DNA of 26,718 nt from Saliniplasma sp051745305 (GTDB lineage Archaea; Thermoplasmatota; Thermoplasmata; Halarchaeoplasmatales; Halarchaeoplasmataceae): NCBI GenBank assembly GCA_051745305.1, contig JBNJDY010000020.1, forward strand, positions 1 through 26,718, written 5' to 3'. Both the position numbers and the translations under genes were made by a program. Numbering within the stretch: position 1 is the stretch's first letter; every line of letters begins with the position of its first letter. Positions 8,763 to 15,767 of the stretch are shown one piece after another. Below the pieces are notes generated by a model. That model worked only from the letters and a program-made list of their open reading frames with translations, was not told where the DNA came from and searched no databases.

Positions 8763-8808
8763 TAGGATTCTGTTCTGGACTTGATAAATGAAACTTATTC
8801 AAATCCTA
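8763..8808. repeat. Inverted repeat TAGGATT / AATCCTA
   Basis: TAGGATT at 8763-8769 is the exact reverse complement of AATCCTA at 8802-8808, with 32 nt between. It lies in the intergenic region between the dehydrogenase and vapB promoters. Role unknown. Confidence 0.4.
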
Positions 8809-8865
8809 AAAATCATGAGGCGACGCTAAGTTTTAATCCCGGTATTAGTAAGAATTAAATAAATG

Positions 8866-8881
8866 TATTACATTTGTAATA
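8866..8881. promoter_or_regulatory. Palindromic operator of the vapBC pair
   Basis: TATTACA-TT-TGTAATA is a perfect 7-bp dyad around a 2-bp centre. It lies just downstream of an AT-rich TATA candidate (8854-8864, ATTAAATAAAT) and just upstream of ATG 8890. VapB antitoxins of the AbrB type usually repress their own operon by binding such a dyad. Confidence 0.55.
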
Positions 8882-8889
8882 ATGTAAGA

Positions 8890-9123
8890 ATGAAGGTGAA
8901 AAAACTTTCCTCAAAAGGTCAGATCGTTCTTCCCGCAGAACTGAGAAAAGAATTTCATCTTTCAAAAGGAGATAAGATATTGGTTGAAAGGAGAGACGGT
9001 GAAATAATCTTAAAACCGATCAAATCCTTGAATAAATTGAAAGGCATAGATGAGATCGACGACGCATCTGAAATACTAAAAAAGACCAGAAAAAGATGGG
9101 ATGAGGAGTTCGAGGAAGGATGA
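8890..9123 (+). CDS. vapB: AbrB-fold antitoxin (VapB-like)
   Basis: About 77 residues from ATG 8890. The N-terminal half, KVKKLSSKGQIVLPAELRKEFHLSKGDKIL, is a clear SpoVT/AbrB swapped-hairpin DNA-binding domain. The charged C-terminal half (LKKTRKRWDEEFEEG) is the usual toxin-binding tail. An in-frame ATG at 8863 would add nine residues, but it lies inside the promoter/operator, so 8890 is preferred. The stop codon overlaps the vapC start in ATGA, so the genes are translationally coupled. The antitoxin should neutralise the PIN toxin and repress the operon through the palindrome at 8866-8881. Confidence 0.88.
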   Translation: MKVKKLSSKGQIVLPAELRKEFHLSKGDKILVERRDGEIILKPIKSLNKLKGIDEIDDASEILKKTRKRWDEEFEEG

Positions 9124-9494
9124 GATACTTATTAGACACCATGGCCCTGCTGGCTTATTTCAATAACGAAGAAGGAGCGGATTTTGTTGAAGAGATTTTA
9201 GACAATAACAACGTTTTGTACATAAGTTCCATCACATTGACTGAAATATATTATATCTATACAAGAAGAGTTGATGAAGAAACTGCAGAAAAAAGAATCG
9301 ATCAGCTAAAATATAATCTAGATGTGGTTGTTATAGGGGAAGAAGAATCGATAAAGGCAGGAGTTCATAAAGTGAACAACGTTCCCATCGCTGATGCTTT
9401 GATAGCTGCATGCGCAGAATCAGTAGATGCAACTATAGTTACGGCAGATGAACATTTTGATAAACTAGATGTTCCCGTTGTTAATTTTAGATAG
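9120..9494 (+). CDS. vapC: PIN-domain ribonuclease toxin (VapC)
   Basis: 124 residues, the normal size for VapC. All acidic residues of a PIN nuclease site are visible: Asp6 in LLDT, Glu42 in LTEIYY, Asp92 in IADALIAA and Asp110 in TADEHF. They bind Mg2+ or Mn2+ for RNA cleavage, typically of tRNA or rRNA in this family. The start overlaps the vapB stop by 4 bp. The intact catalytic set suggests an active toxin. RNA target unknown. Confidence 0.9.
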   Translation: MRYLLDTMALLAYFNNEEGADFVEEILDNNNVLYISSITLTEIYYIYTRRVDEETAEKRIDQLKYNLDVVVIGEEESIKAGVHKVNNVPIADALIAACAESVDATIVTADEHFDKLDVPVVNFR

Positions 9495-9563
9495 ACTTGT
9501 TATTATGGCAATTTATTATCATAATCGATTTAGGTAATAACGATTCTTTAAATATCAACGCAA

Positions 9564-9569
9564 TTTTTT
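9564..9569 (+). terminator. T-run terminator candidate after vapC
   Basis: Six consecutive T residues about 70 bp past the vapC stop, in very AT-rich sequence, match the T-tract that ends archaeal transcription. A small hairpin ACAAT-TATT-ATTGT follows directly at 9571-9584. Confidence 0.3.
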
Positions 9570-9624
9570 CACAATTATTATTGTAATAGTTCAAGATATA
9601 GAGAACTCGATCCTGCGGTAAATC

Positions 9625-9634
9625 AATATATATT
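9625..9634 (+). promoter_or_regulatory. TATA box for the gene at 9653
   Basis: CAATATATAT is centred about 24 bp upstream of ATG 9653, with no Shine-Dalgarno between. This is consistent with a leaderless message. Confidence 0.45.
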
Positions 9635-9652
9635 GAACCATTAGATGATTTC

Positions 9653-10144
9653 ATGTTCCGGTCTAGGAAGTCAGCGGTTGTAGTTCTTCTTATCATACTT
9701 GTGATATTGTTCGTCTGGTACGGTTCGTTAAACCCAGAACCTGAGAAGGGACACTATCCGAGTTCGGAACATGTTGTTCAGGACCACGAAGCTTACATCG
9801 GTGAAAAGGTAGATGTGGGAGGTAGGGTTGTGAAAACTGATCCGCTTACCATCGAACTCCAGTATGGTGATGATTCTGTTTTATTAGAAATCGCCAACGC
9901 TACAAAAGATGCCGATATAGGCGATAGAGTCAGTGTTTTTGGAACGTTAAATGAAGATGATACGATCACAGCCCAAACTGTGATAGTCAGACCAATCACG
10001 AACTGGTACTACATGTACGGAGTGTCGGGAGTAGCGGCTCTCTGGTTATCGATAAGGATCATAAGTCATTGGAAGTACACGCCTACGGGATTCAAACCTA
10101 GAGAAAAACCGTTAAAATTTTTCAGGAGGGATGAGGATGGCTGA
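9653..10144 (+). CDS. Membrane-anchored OB-fold-like protein
   Basis: 163 residues: a hydrophobic helix (about 7-23), a soluble domain (about 35-113), a second helix (about 118-138) and a basic C-terminal tail. The soluble part contains HEAYIGEKVDVGGRVVKTD and IGDRVSVFGTLNEDDTITAQ, the alternating pattern of a five-stranded OB barrel as in CcmE-like or tRNA_anti-type domains. It lacks the haem-binding His/Tyr motif I would expect of a real CcmE. By topology the OB domain is probably outside the cell. It overlaps the next gene by 8 bp, so the two are likely made together. I do not recognise a specific family. Confidence 0.7.
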   Translation: MFRSRKSAVVVLLIILVILFVWYGSLNPEPEKGHYPSSEHVVQDHEAYIGEKVDVGGRVVKTDPLTIELQYGDDSVLLEIANATKDADIGDRVSVFGTLNEDDTITAQTVIVRPITNWYYMYGVSGVAALWLSIRIISHWKYTPTGFKPREKPLKFFRRDEDG

Positions 10145-10640
10145 CCTTTTAACCCATGTATTCGTGGCTTTCAGTGTGGGAACGTTACTCTCGTGGAAGT
10201 ATAAGTGGATCAACAGTAACTATATCACAATAATCATGCTGGGATCTGTACTACCAGACCTAACCCGTATAGGTTTGATCCTGGAACCCGCCTTTATCGA
10301 AAACTTATTCAATATCCCTTTCTCCTGGACTCCCCTGCACACATTGGGTGGAGTTTTCATAATTATACTCGTACTCACGTTATCCGTAAATAAAAAGTAC
10401 TCTAAACCGGTTTTTCTACTTATAGCACTGGGAACTTTTACCCACCTTTTCTTGGATTCCCTATTACTTTCTACAACAGGCTACTCATACTCTATGTTTT
10501 TCCCGATAACCGTTTACAGCCCACCGACAGCTGGCCTCTATCTAAGCACTGATATATGGCCGTCGATAGTCTCGGGACTCGCCGCAGTGGGATTATGGCA
10601 TTTAGAAAAAATGGATGTCAAGGAAAAATTACTTAAATGA
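10137..10640 (+). CDS. YdjM-like membrane-bound metal-dependent hydrolase (DUF457)
   Basis: About 167 residues with four or five hydrophobic helices. Conserved polar residues sit at helix ends: MADLLTHV at the start, GSVLPDL, TPLHTLGG and THLFLDSL. This His/Asp set is the hallmark of the YdjM/DUF457 integral-membrane hydrolase family, whose substrate is generally unknown (phospholipid or prenyl substrates have been suggested). GGAGGG at 10125-10130 sits right against ATG 10131, so ATG 10137, with better spacing and the conserved MADLLTH start, is preferred. It overlaps the OB-fold protein gene. Confidence 0.78.
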   Translation: MADLLTHVFVAFSVGTLLSWKYKWINSNYITIIMLGSVLPDLTRIGLILEPAFIENLFNIPFSWTPLHTLGGVFIIILVLTLSVNKKYSKPVFLLIALGTFTHLFLDSLLLSTTGYSYSMFFPITVYSPPTAGLYLSTDIWPSIVSGLAAVGLWHLEKMDVKEKLLK

Positions 10641-10682
10641 TATAGTTTAGCCCCGATTTAACCTCCCGAGGAGAAGTCAAAG

Positions 10683-12092
10683 ATGCCCAAAATCGATAGA
10701 AAGTTGAGTACGATAATAGTCATATTCCTTATAGGTGTCATGATAACACTCTTACCGTTTCCGGAACAGTTCAGCACTGACGCAAAGATCATGATCGCTA
10801 TAGCCTTTGTGGCTGCTGCCCTATGGGTCACGGAATCACTCCCGATACCCGTGACAGCCATGCTGGTCATTCTTCTTCAAGGTATTTTTGGGATTTTACC
10901 TTTCCCAGAAGCTCTAGCTTTTATCGCCCACAAGGTCAATATCCTATTAGTAGCGGGGTTCGTCATAGCAGCCGGCCTTAAGAAATACGAAATCGATAGA
11001 AGGATAGGCCTACGCTTCATATCACTCATGGGAGAACGGACCGATCGACTGATATTAGGAGTGATGGCAGGGACCGCTTTTCTATCGATGTGGATCTCAA
11101 ACACTGCTTCGACCGCAATAATGATACCGATAGGTATAGGGATCCTGAAAAAGGCCAAGGATTACCCAAAGGGTACTCATATGGGTAAAGCAATGATAAT
11201 CGGCATAGCTTTCGCTGCAAACATAGGTGGTATGGGTACTCCTGTGGGAACACCACCGGTACCGATAACTATAGCTTTTCTTGAAGACCTAGCTGGGATC
11301 AGTATCTCTTTCTTCGATTGGATAATCCGATCAATACCACTTCTTGTCATCCTCATACCACTTTCCTGGAAACTGATAACCAGCGTTTACAAACCGGAGA
11401 TCAAAAGGATAGAAGGTGGATTGGAAGATGTTAAAAGAGAACTGAAAGAGATCGGGTCTTTAGATCGAGATCAAAAACACGTCTTAGGGCTATTCGGTAT
11501 AGCATTGGCACTCTGGTTAGTCGATGCGTTCAACTTTCGATTTTTACCGGATGACTGGCTTTACATAGCTTCTTTGATCATCTGTTTCATGTTCGTATTT
11601 CCAAAAGTGGGAGTTCTCGAATGGAAGGAAGCTGTTGATGAGATAAGTTGGGGTATACTGATACTGGTCGGAGGTGGACTAGCTTTAGGTTCCGGATTAC
11701 AAGTGACCGGCGTCATAGATATAATCGCTGACAACCTAGAGTTTTTCTTGGCGGATGCGGGACTACTACTGGTAATAGCTACTATAGGTTTCGTGACCGC
11801 TTTCAGTATAACTTTGTTTTCCAGCTTAACAGCAACTTCAAGTACCTTCGTACCGGTAGCTATCGCCTTAGCTTTCAAACTAGATGTCAACCCTACTTTA
11901 CTCGCTTTTGTAGCTGGTGTAGCCGCCTGCTTTGCATTCCTTTTACCGGCGAACACGCCCCCAAACGCCATAGCCTACAGCAGTGATTACTTCAGAACTT
12001 TAGATATGACAAAAGCAGGAGTACTGCTCACCACCGTATGTGTGTCCGCACTGGTAATGGTGGCTTTCTTGTTTTGGGCCCCATTTTTCTAA
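10683..12092 (+). CDS. DASS/SLC13 family sodium:anion symporter
   Basis: 469 residues with about 12 helices. The family's two substrate/Na+ clamshell motifs are visible: SNTASTAIMIPIG near residue 138, followed by ANIGGMGTPVGTPPVPI, and in the second half SSLTATSSTF followed by FLLPANTPPNAIAYSSDYF. Members take up di- or tricarboxylates, sulfate or phosphate with Na+. The second motif reads SSLTATSS rather than the more usual SNTAT, so the exact substrate is uncertain. A Shine-Dalgarno GAGGAG (10668-10673) lies 9 bp before the ATG. It is co-directional with the YdjM-like gene 42 bp upstream. The convergent DUF5828-like gene ends 5 bp after its stop. Confidence 0.9.
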   Translation: MPKIDRKLSTIIVIFLIGVMITLLPFPEQFSTDAKIMIAIAFVAAALWVTESLPIPVTAMLVILLQGIFGILPFPEALAFIAHKVNILLVAGFVIAAGLKKYEIDRRIGLRFISLMGERTDRLILGVMAGTAFLSMWISNTASTAIMIPIGIGILKKAKDYPKGTHMGKAMIIGIAFAANIGGMGTPVGTPPVPITIAFLEDLAGISISFFDWIIRSIPLLVILIPLSWKLITSVYKPEIKRIEGGLEDVKRELKEIGSLDRDQKHVLGLFGIALALWLVDAFNFRFLPDDWLYIASLIICFMFVFPKVGVLEWKEAVDEISWGILILVGGGLALGSGLQVTGVIDIIADNLEFFLADAGLLLVIATIGFVTAFSITLFSSLTATSSTFVPVAIALAFKLDVNPTLLAFVAGVAACFAFLLPANTPPNAIAYSSDYFRTLDMTKAGVLLTTVCVSALVMVAFLFWAPFF

Positions 12093-12097
12093 AATAA

Positions 12098-12652
12098 CTA
12101 TTTAAATCTATCTTGGACTTTTTTTCTCAACTCTTCATCTAAGATGTTGATTGTCAGTGCGTAACGTTCTTTATTTTTACATTCTAAATTCACGGAGAAA
12201 TCTTCCGTGTCAAAATAGTATGGGTTGAATTTCAGCATGATATGTTTGTAGATTGACTTCTCCAACTTCCTTAGAGATATGATAGATTCCGCTGCAACCA
12301 ACCTTTCGATATCCTTTGTAGCTTCACTTAATTCCTTTGCAGGGCTTTTTCTGTTAGCGATATCATGTACGGAATCAACGAGTTTATGTTCCGCATCCTT
12401 CAATTCGTAATGAACTCCGTTGAATTCCTCCTCAACCTTCGTAGGTTTAATACAAGCGTCCACAGCGCTCTTTTCTTTGATATCTTCCTGGCCGTCATCC
12501 TCTCCCGGTATCCATTCTTCGTACTTATCCACGGACTCTCTATGTGGTGCGGTCTCTTCTAAGTACTTTCCAAGGACATGTGAGAACAGTACGACCTCAT
12601 CCCAGTTACCTTGAAATCTCACGCCAGCGTTAGTCTTTTTGATCTGCTTCAT
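12098..12652 (-). CDS. DUF5828-like archaeal protein
   Basis: 184 residues, soluble, acidic and largely helical. It begins with GVRFQGNWDEVVLFSHVL and ends with FNPYYFDTEDFSVNLE followed by YALTINILDEELRKKVQDRF. From memory these blocks resemble the haloarchaeal DUF5828 family (GxWxDVV start, APYYFDNE near the end). Function is unknown. A TATA box centred about 27 bp upstream of the ATG and no Shine-Dalgarno suggest a leaderless message. It lies back to back with the pilin-like pair, whose promoter is in the same 98-bp spacer, so shared regulation is possible but unproven. Confidence 0.6.
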   Translation of the reverse strand: MKQIKKTNAGVRFQGNWDEVVLFSHVLGKYLEETAPHRESVDKYEEWIPGEDDGQEDIKEKSAVDACIKPTKVEEEFNGVHYELKDAEHKLVDSVHDIANRKSPAKELSEATKDIERLVAAESIISLRKLEKSIYKHIMLKFNPYYFDTEDFSVNLECKNKERYALTINILDEELRKKVQDRFK

Positions 12653-12674
12653 TTTTGTTAACTAATGTGGGGAA

Positions 12675-12687
12675 CTTTATATAATGG
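12675..12687 (-). promoter_or_regulatory. TATA box of the DUF5828-like gene
   Basis: The minus strand reads CCATTATATAAAG, centred about 27 bp before ATG 12652. It is a strong archaeal TATA match. Confidence 0.5.
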
Positions 12688-12716
12688 TTTTGTAACCCGA
12701 ACAGCTATCTTCCAAA

Positions 12717-12725
12717 ACTTTTATG
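12717..12725 (+). promoter_or_regulatory. TATA box of the pilin-like pair
   Basis: ACTTTTATG is centred about 29 bp before ATG 12751. No Shine-Dalgarno is visible between them, which fits a leaderless start. Confidence 0.35.
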
Positions 12726-12750
12726 TAACGAATTCTTCTGTGGCACCGAG

Positions 12751-13242
12751 ATGTTCGAAAATAGAGACTTGGTTTCCGATAAAAACGGTGACATGCTAGG
12801 CCTACCTATGGACATGTTGATAATCTCGATAATCATGCTGATATCCATACCGCTGATCTTTTCTTATTCGTCGATGTACATTGAAAGGCAGAAAGAATCG
12901 GACCTCAGGATAGAACTGGATAAGCTTGTGAATACTTTCGAAGAGATCGAGGAAGCAGAACCGGGGAACCGCAGGACGTTTTCATTGAATTTCAACGATC
13001 ATCCTTTAGCTAGACTTTCATACGTAAGAGTAGGAGGGGATAACCATCATCTTCGAACGACTATAAGGTACAAGTTCAGGGATAGAGCCGAGGTGGCCAT
13101 GAGTTTGGATGGTCTCGTTGTATCTGCTTTAGATAGTGAGGAGTTCGTAAGTGTAGATATCCCACTCGATGGGAGTACGGTTTTGATAGAATCTTCGGAA
13201 AATGGACGATTGGATTTTGTACAAATATCGGTGAGAGAATGA
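12751..13242 (+). CDS. Pilin-like membrane-anchored protein, copy 1
   Basis: 163 residues: a short charged N-terminus, a GDMLGLP motif, one hydrophobic helix (about 20-41), a charged helical linker (IERQKESDLRIELDKLV) and a beta-rich domain. This layout, with a Gly/Pro-containing stretch directly before an N-terminal helix, resembles archaeal class III (type IV) pilins and pseudopilins. It aligns without gaps with the next gene product for about 85 residues: both have LP before the helix, Pro 15 residues later, and ELxxLV 26 residues after that. The stop overlaps the second gene's start in ATGA. No assembly ATPase or prepilin peptidase is nearby. A generic membrane-anchored extracellular protein is the alternative. 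Confidence 0.65.
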   Translation: MFENRDLVSDKNGDMLGLPMDMLIISIIMLISIPLIFSYSSMYIERQKESDLRIELDKLVNTFEEIEEAEPGNRRTFSLNFNDHPLARLSYVRVGGDNHHLRTTIRYKFRDRAEVAMSLDGLVVSALDSEEFVSVDIPLDGSTVLIESSENGRLDFVQISVRE

Positions 13243-13742
13243 ATATCAGTAGAGCTAACAGTGGGATCATGGAACTTCCTTTTAAACTAGTTATAATGAT
13301 GCTGCTGATCGGAATGGTCGTACCCACGGTTGCGGTGGGTTATCGTGACGTATCTCGTATAAGGTATCAGGAAAAAGTTAAAAACGAGCTTCAAGACCTG
13401 GTATTTTTCTCTAGAAAATTGATGCAGGGAGGTGATCTATCCAGTATGACAATAGAATTGGACTTGAATGGAAATTATTTTGCAAGTTTAGACTACGTTG
13501 AGCTTGGAGACACTTTAGGTGAAAAAGAATGGATGATAAATCACAAGTTTTCGTGGAGGGAACATGAAGATCACATCGCATCAGTTGACCCACTTGTGAG
13601 GTTGACTTCAGCGGACAACAGCACCTTCCGTCTCACAGACGGATCACACCGATTGAAACTCACACATATATTTACGGAAAATACTTCATTTGTGGTAGTC
13701 AGTGATCTAAACGAAAATATCGACCGTTCCGTGTTCACTTGA
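13239..13742 (+). CDS. Pilin-like membrane-anchored protein, copy 2
   Basis: 167 residues, a paralogue of the preceding protein. It starts with NISRANSGIMELP, followed by a hydrophobic helix (about 15-34), a charged helix ending NELQDLV and a beta-rich domain. The MELP-plus-helix motif recalls the N-termini of archaeal pilin-like proteins. Translation is coupled to copy 1 by a 4-bp overlap, so the pair is probably made in similar amounts and may form a heteromeric minor-pilin or pseudopilin complex on the outer face of the membrane. The 3' end overlaps the convergent DUF488 gene by 8 bp. Function is unproven. Confidence 0.65.
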   Translation: MNISRANSGIMELPFKLVIMMLLIGMVVPTVAVGYRDVSRIRYQEKVKNELQDLVFFSRKLMQGGDLSSMTIELDLNGNYFASLDYVELGDTLGEKEWMINHKFSWREHEDHIASVDPLVRLTSADNSTFRLTDGSHRLKLTHIFTENTSFVVVSDLNENIDRSVFT

Positions 13743-14169
13743 AATCTTCTAGAGATCTCCTTTTCCAACTTCCACCTTTACCTATGTGTACGACTTCCCA
13801 TCCCTCTTTTTTTAATCTATCTGAGATGAATCGTCGGTGACATTGGGATGGGTCTTTCTCAAGGCACATCATTGCAGTGGTCCCGTCTTTCGCTAAATCC
13901 TTCAACTTCTCGTAAGAGGACTTCCATCTGTCTGACAGCATGGTTTTTTTGTAAACCTCATCACCTAATCCCCCTAACCCGGGTAAGTGCTTGTACATGA
14001 AGCTCTTCTTGAATAGGGTATCTTTGAGATTCTTTTTACTGAAATCCTGCATCTTTGAAGTCGGGTAAGAGCGGACGTCAACAAGGTGATCTATTTCGTA
14101 CTTTTTTAACAGTTTTAAGAATTCAGCGATGGTCCGACCCTGGTAACCGATGGTATATATTTTCTTCAC
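13735..14169 (-). CDS. DUF488 family protein
   Basis: 144 residues from a GTG start. The start IYTIGYQGRTIAEFL, the motif DVRSYP (31-36), the loop LPGLGGLGD and the Cys/His block CLEKDPSQCHR (102-112) are diagnostic of DUF488, a small cytoplasmic family of unknown activity whose conserved Cys and His suggest an enzymatic or metal/nucleotide-binding site. No start codon other than GTG is available at the conserved N-terminus. The start codon is 131 bp from the divergent ribbon-helix-helix gene across a palindrome-rich spacer, so the regulator may control it. Confidence 0.85.
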   Translation of the reverse strand: MKKIYTIGYQGRTIAEFLKLLKKYEIDHLVDVRSYPTSKMQDFSKKNLKDTLFKKSFMYKHLPGLGGLGDEVYKKTMLSDRWKSSYEKLKDLAKDGTTAMMCLEKDPSQCHRRFISDRLKKEGWEVVHIGKGGSWKRRSLEDFK

Positions 14170-14184
14170 GATCGTTTATGACTA

Positions 14185-14230
14185 TCTAGATATATAGATT
14201 TTGAGAAATCTAGGGAAATTATTAAATAAT
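14185..14230. promoter_or_regulatory. Palindrome-rich divergent promoter region (DUF488 / RHH regulator)
   Basis: Two inverted repeats lie close together: TAGATTT-TGAG-AAATCTA (14195-14212) and ATTATT-A-AATAAT (14218-14230). The second contains the TATA-like TTAAATAA for the plus-strand gene. A minus-strand TATA-like stretch (CTATATATCTAGA) overlaps 14185-14197. The arrangement suits binding by a dimeric regulator such as the neighbouring RHH protein. Confidence 0.45.
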
Positions 14231-14300
14231 GTGTGTTTCATATACCTGTGCGACAAAAGGGGTACAATAGATACCGAAAAGCGCACAAAGGAGGTAAAAA

Positions 14301-14534
14301 GTGTCTGAAAATGAAAAAATCTCGATAAGGCTTCCAAAAAGTTTCTTGGAACGCATCGATTTTCTTGTCGAGATGGACGACTTTCCCTCTAGATCAGAAG
14401 CTGTTCGTACCGCTGTAAGGGATATGTTGTATTATAGAGTTGACCTAGTAGCGGATAAAGTTGAAAAGATGGCTGAGCAGGAACAGAAGATGGCTCATGC
14501 CAAAGCTATAAAAGAAGAATATTTAAAGCAATAA
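14301..14534 (+). CDS. Ribbon-helix-helix (CopG/NikR-type) transcriptional regulator
   Basis: 77 residues. The first 45 form a ribbon-helix-helix domain: the beta strand KISIRLPKSFLERIDFLVE and the helix region PSRSEAVRTAVRDML. The remaining C-terminus is a charged helix (DKVEKMAEQEQKMAHAKAIKEEY), not a nickel-binding ACT domain, so it is a short CopG-like repressor rather than NikR. It starts with GTG 14301 behind a near-perfect Shine-Dalgarno, AAGGAGGT (14288-14295). The TATA candidate at 14223-14230 predicts a leader of about 50 nt. Short RHH proteins often act as antitoxins, but no toxin gene is adjacent. It may regulate itself and the divergent DUF488 gene. Confidence 0.88.
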   Translation: MSENEKISIRLPKSFLERIDFLVEMDDFPSRSEAVRTAVRDMLYYRVDLVADKVEKMAEQEQKMAHAKAIKEEYLKQ

Positions 14535-14625
14535 CCCCCTGGGATGGGATGCCTTTAACTTACTAGTCGGGGGTTCCCCCCTTACCCCCCGCACCTCACG
14601 ATAATATATCTCCCCCCCTTTTTTT
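14533..14625 (+). terminator. C-rich hairpin and T-tract terminator after the RHH gene
   Basis: AACCCCC (14533-14539) pairs with GGGGGTT (14569-14575) across a 29-nt loop. Further C runs follow (14576-14581, 14585-14590, 14612-14618), and the region ends in seven T residues (14619-14625). The T tract fits archaeal termination of the plus-strand RHH transcript. The long C runs are unusual for this window. Confidence 0.5.
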
Positions 14626-14630
14626 CTTAT

Positions 14631-15767
14631 TTAAACTCCCATGGCTAAACGGAGCATATTTCTAAAACCAGGTGACAGACCTAGTACTATCAAAACGAAT
14701 TTTACCAGGACGGTCACACCTTTAAAATCTTTCAAATCGTCACGTAGGTACACATCTAGAATATAGATAGAACCGACCACTATCATAAGTTTCAGCACAT
14801 ACATCACCAACGCTGTTCCTGTTATGTCTATGAGTAAACTCGGTAGAACGTGCTTTTCCATGTACCCGTAGTATTCGATACCACGGTATGTTGACGATGC
14901 GTCAAAGAAGTGTGAAAAAGCGATAAGCAAGTTCAACATCGAGAGATAGATACCCGCTGATTTTAGGATATCAAATCGCTGAAGTAGATAAATCACGGTG
15001 ATGAAAAGCACGGTCACAAATACGCCCATCCCGAGTATGATAGGAACATTCCACGGATTCGAGTCCTGTAAAGTGATTATGAAATGACCACAATATATCA
15101 GAGAAATTGTTAAAAAAGAACACCCGTAGGCCGAAAAAAGGTATTTTTCTCCACTCCATTCGTATTTCACGCCGACGACGTAAAATACGGTTAGAGCTGC
15201 GATCATCACTATAGATAGTATCATGTAATGATCCAACCTCATGAGTAAAAACAAAACCAGTGGAGGCAGAAGAACTACAGCCCTCTTCAACGGACCTAAC
15301 TCTTTCAACCTACATCCCAGGACCATCGTGAGTATCGCAGAGATCCCCAACACGAAGTAGATGATCGGTGAGATGAAGAACGGTGCTATATTCGGTCTGA
15401 ACAAACCTACATCCTCCAGTGCTCTGAGGGAGCCTCCTAAAAGTAGCCACGGTAAAAGGGAAATGACGAAATATCTATCGACTTCGATACCATGATGATC
15501 GATGATCTCGTAGATACCTAAAAGTGAGAGTGCTACTAAAAGACCGTAAAGCAGCGTGTTCACCCAGTTGTATCCCTCAGCTATACCGTTAACCGGTTCA
15601 TCTCTTGCGTCTGCAACTACCGGCCCCCAGAGGTACTTGAAGAGAAAACCGTCCCAGAACAGTTCAGGTAAAATCAAGGATCCAACTATTAAAGTCATCA
15701 GAGGAATTGTTATGATAAAAAACCAGGTCTTCAATTTGTTTTCACGATAGAATTCTAGAAAACTCAT
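14631..15767 (-). CDS. DUF63 family membrane protein
   Basis: 378 residues with about 10-12 hydrophobic helices. The block LPWLLLGGSLRALEDVGLF (about 104-122) with ISPIIYF after it, and HFFDASSTY in the second half, are the conserved features of DUF63, an archaeal integral-membrane family of unknown function. The ATG overlaps the glmS stop in ATGA, so it is translationally coupled as the last gene of the leuS-glmU-glmS unit. Linkage to amino-sugar synthesis hints at a role in the cell envelope, but this is inference only. Confidence 0.85.
   Translation of the reverse strand: MSFLEFYRENKLKTWFFIITIPLMTLIVGSLILPELFWDGFLFKYLWGPVVADARDEPVNGIAEGYNWVNTLLYGLLVALSLLGIYEIIDHHGIEVDRYFVISLLPWLLLGGSLRALEDVGLFRPNIAPFFISPIIYFVLGISAILTMVLGCRLKELGPLKRAVVLLPPLVLFLLMRLDHYMILSIVMIAALTVFYVVGVKYEWSGEKYLFSAYGCSFLTISLIYCGHFIITLQDSNPWNVPIILGMGVFVTVLFITVIYLLQRFDILKSAGIYLSMLNLLIAFSHFFDASSTYRGIEYYGYMEKHVLPSLLIDITGTALVMYVLKLMIVVGSIYILDVYLRDDLKDFKGVTVLVKFVLIVLGLSPGFRNMLRLAMGV

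Noticed and set aside
8863..8889. Upstream ATG for vapB
   Set aside because: The added residues fall in the TATA/operator region, and the AbrB domain begins directly at ATG 8890.
9487..9696. Short minus-strand reading frame across the vapC / OB-fold gene spacer
   Set aside because: Its sequence is of low complexity, it overlaps the ends of two better genes, and it has no promoter or ribosome binding site.
14301..14534. NikR nickel regulator
   Set aside because: Only the ribbon-helix-helix part is present; the C-terminal nickel-binding ACT domain and its His/Cys ligands are absent.
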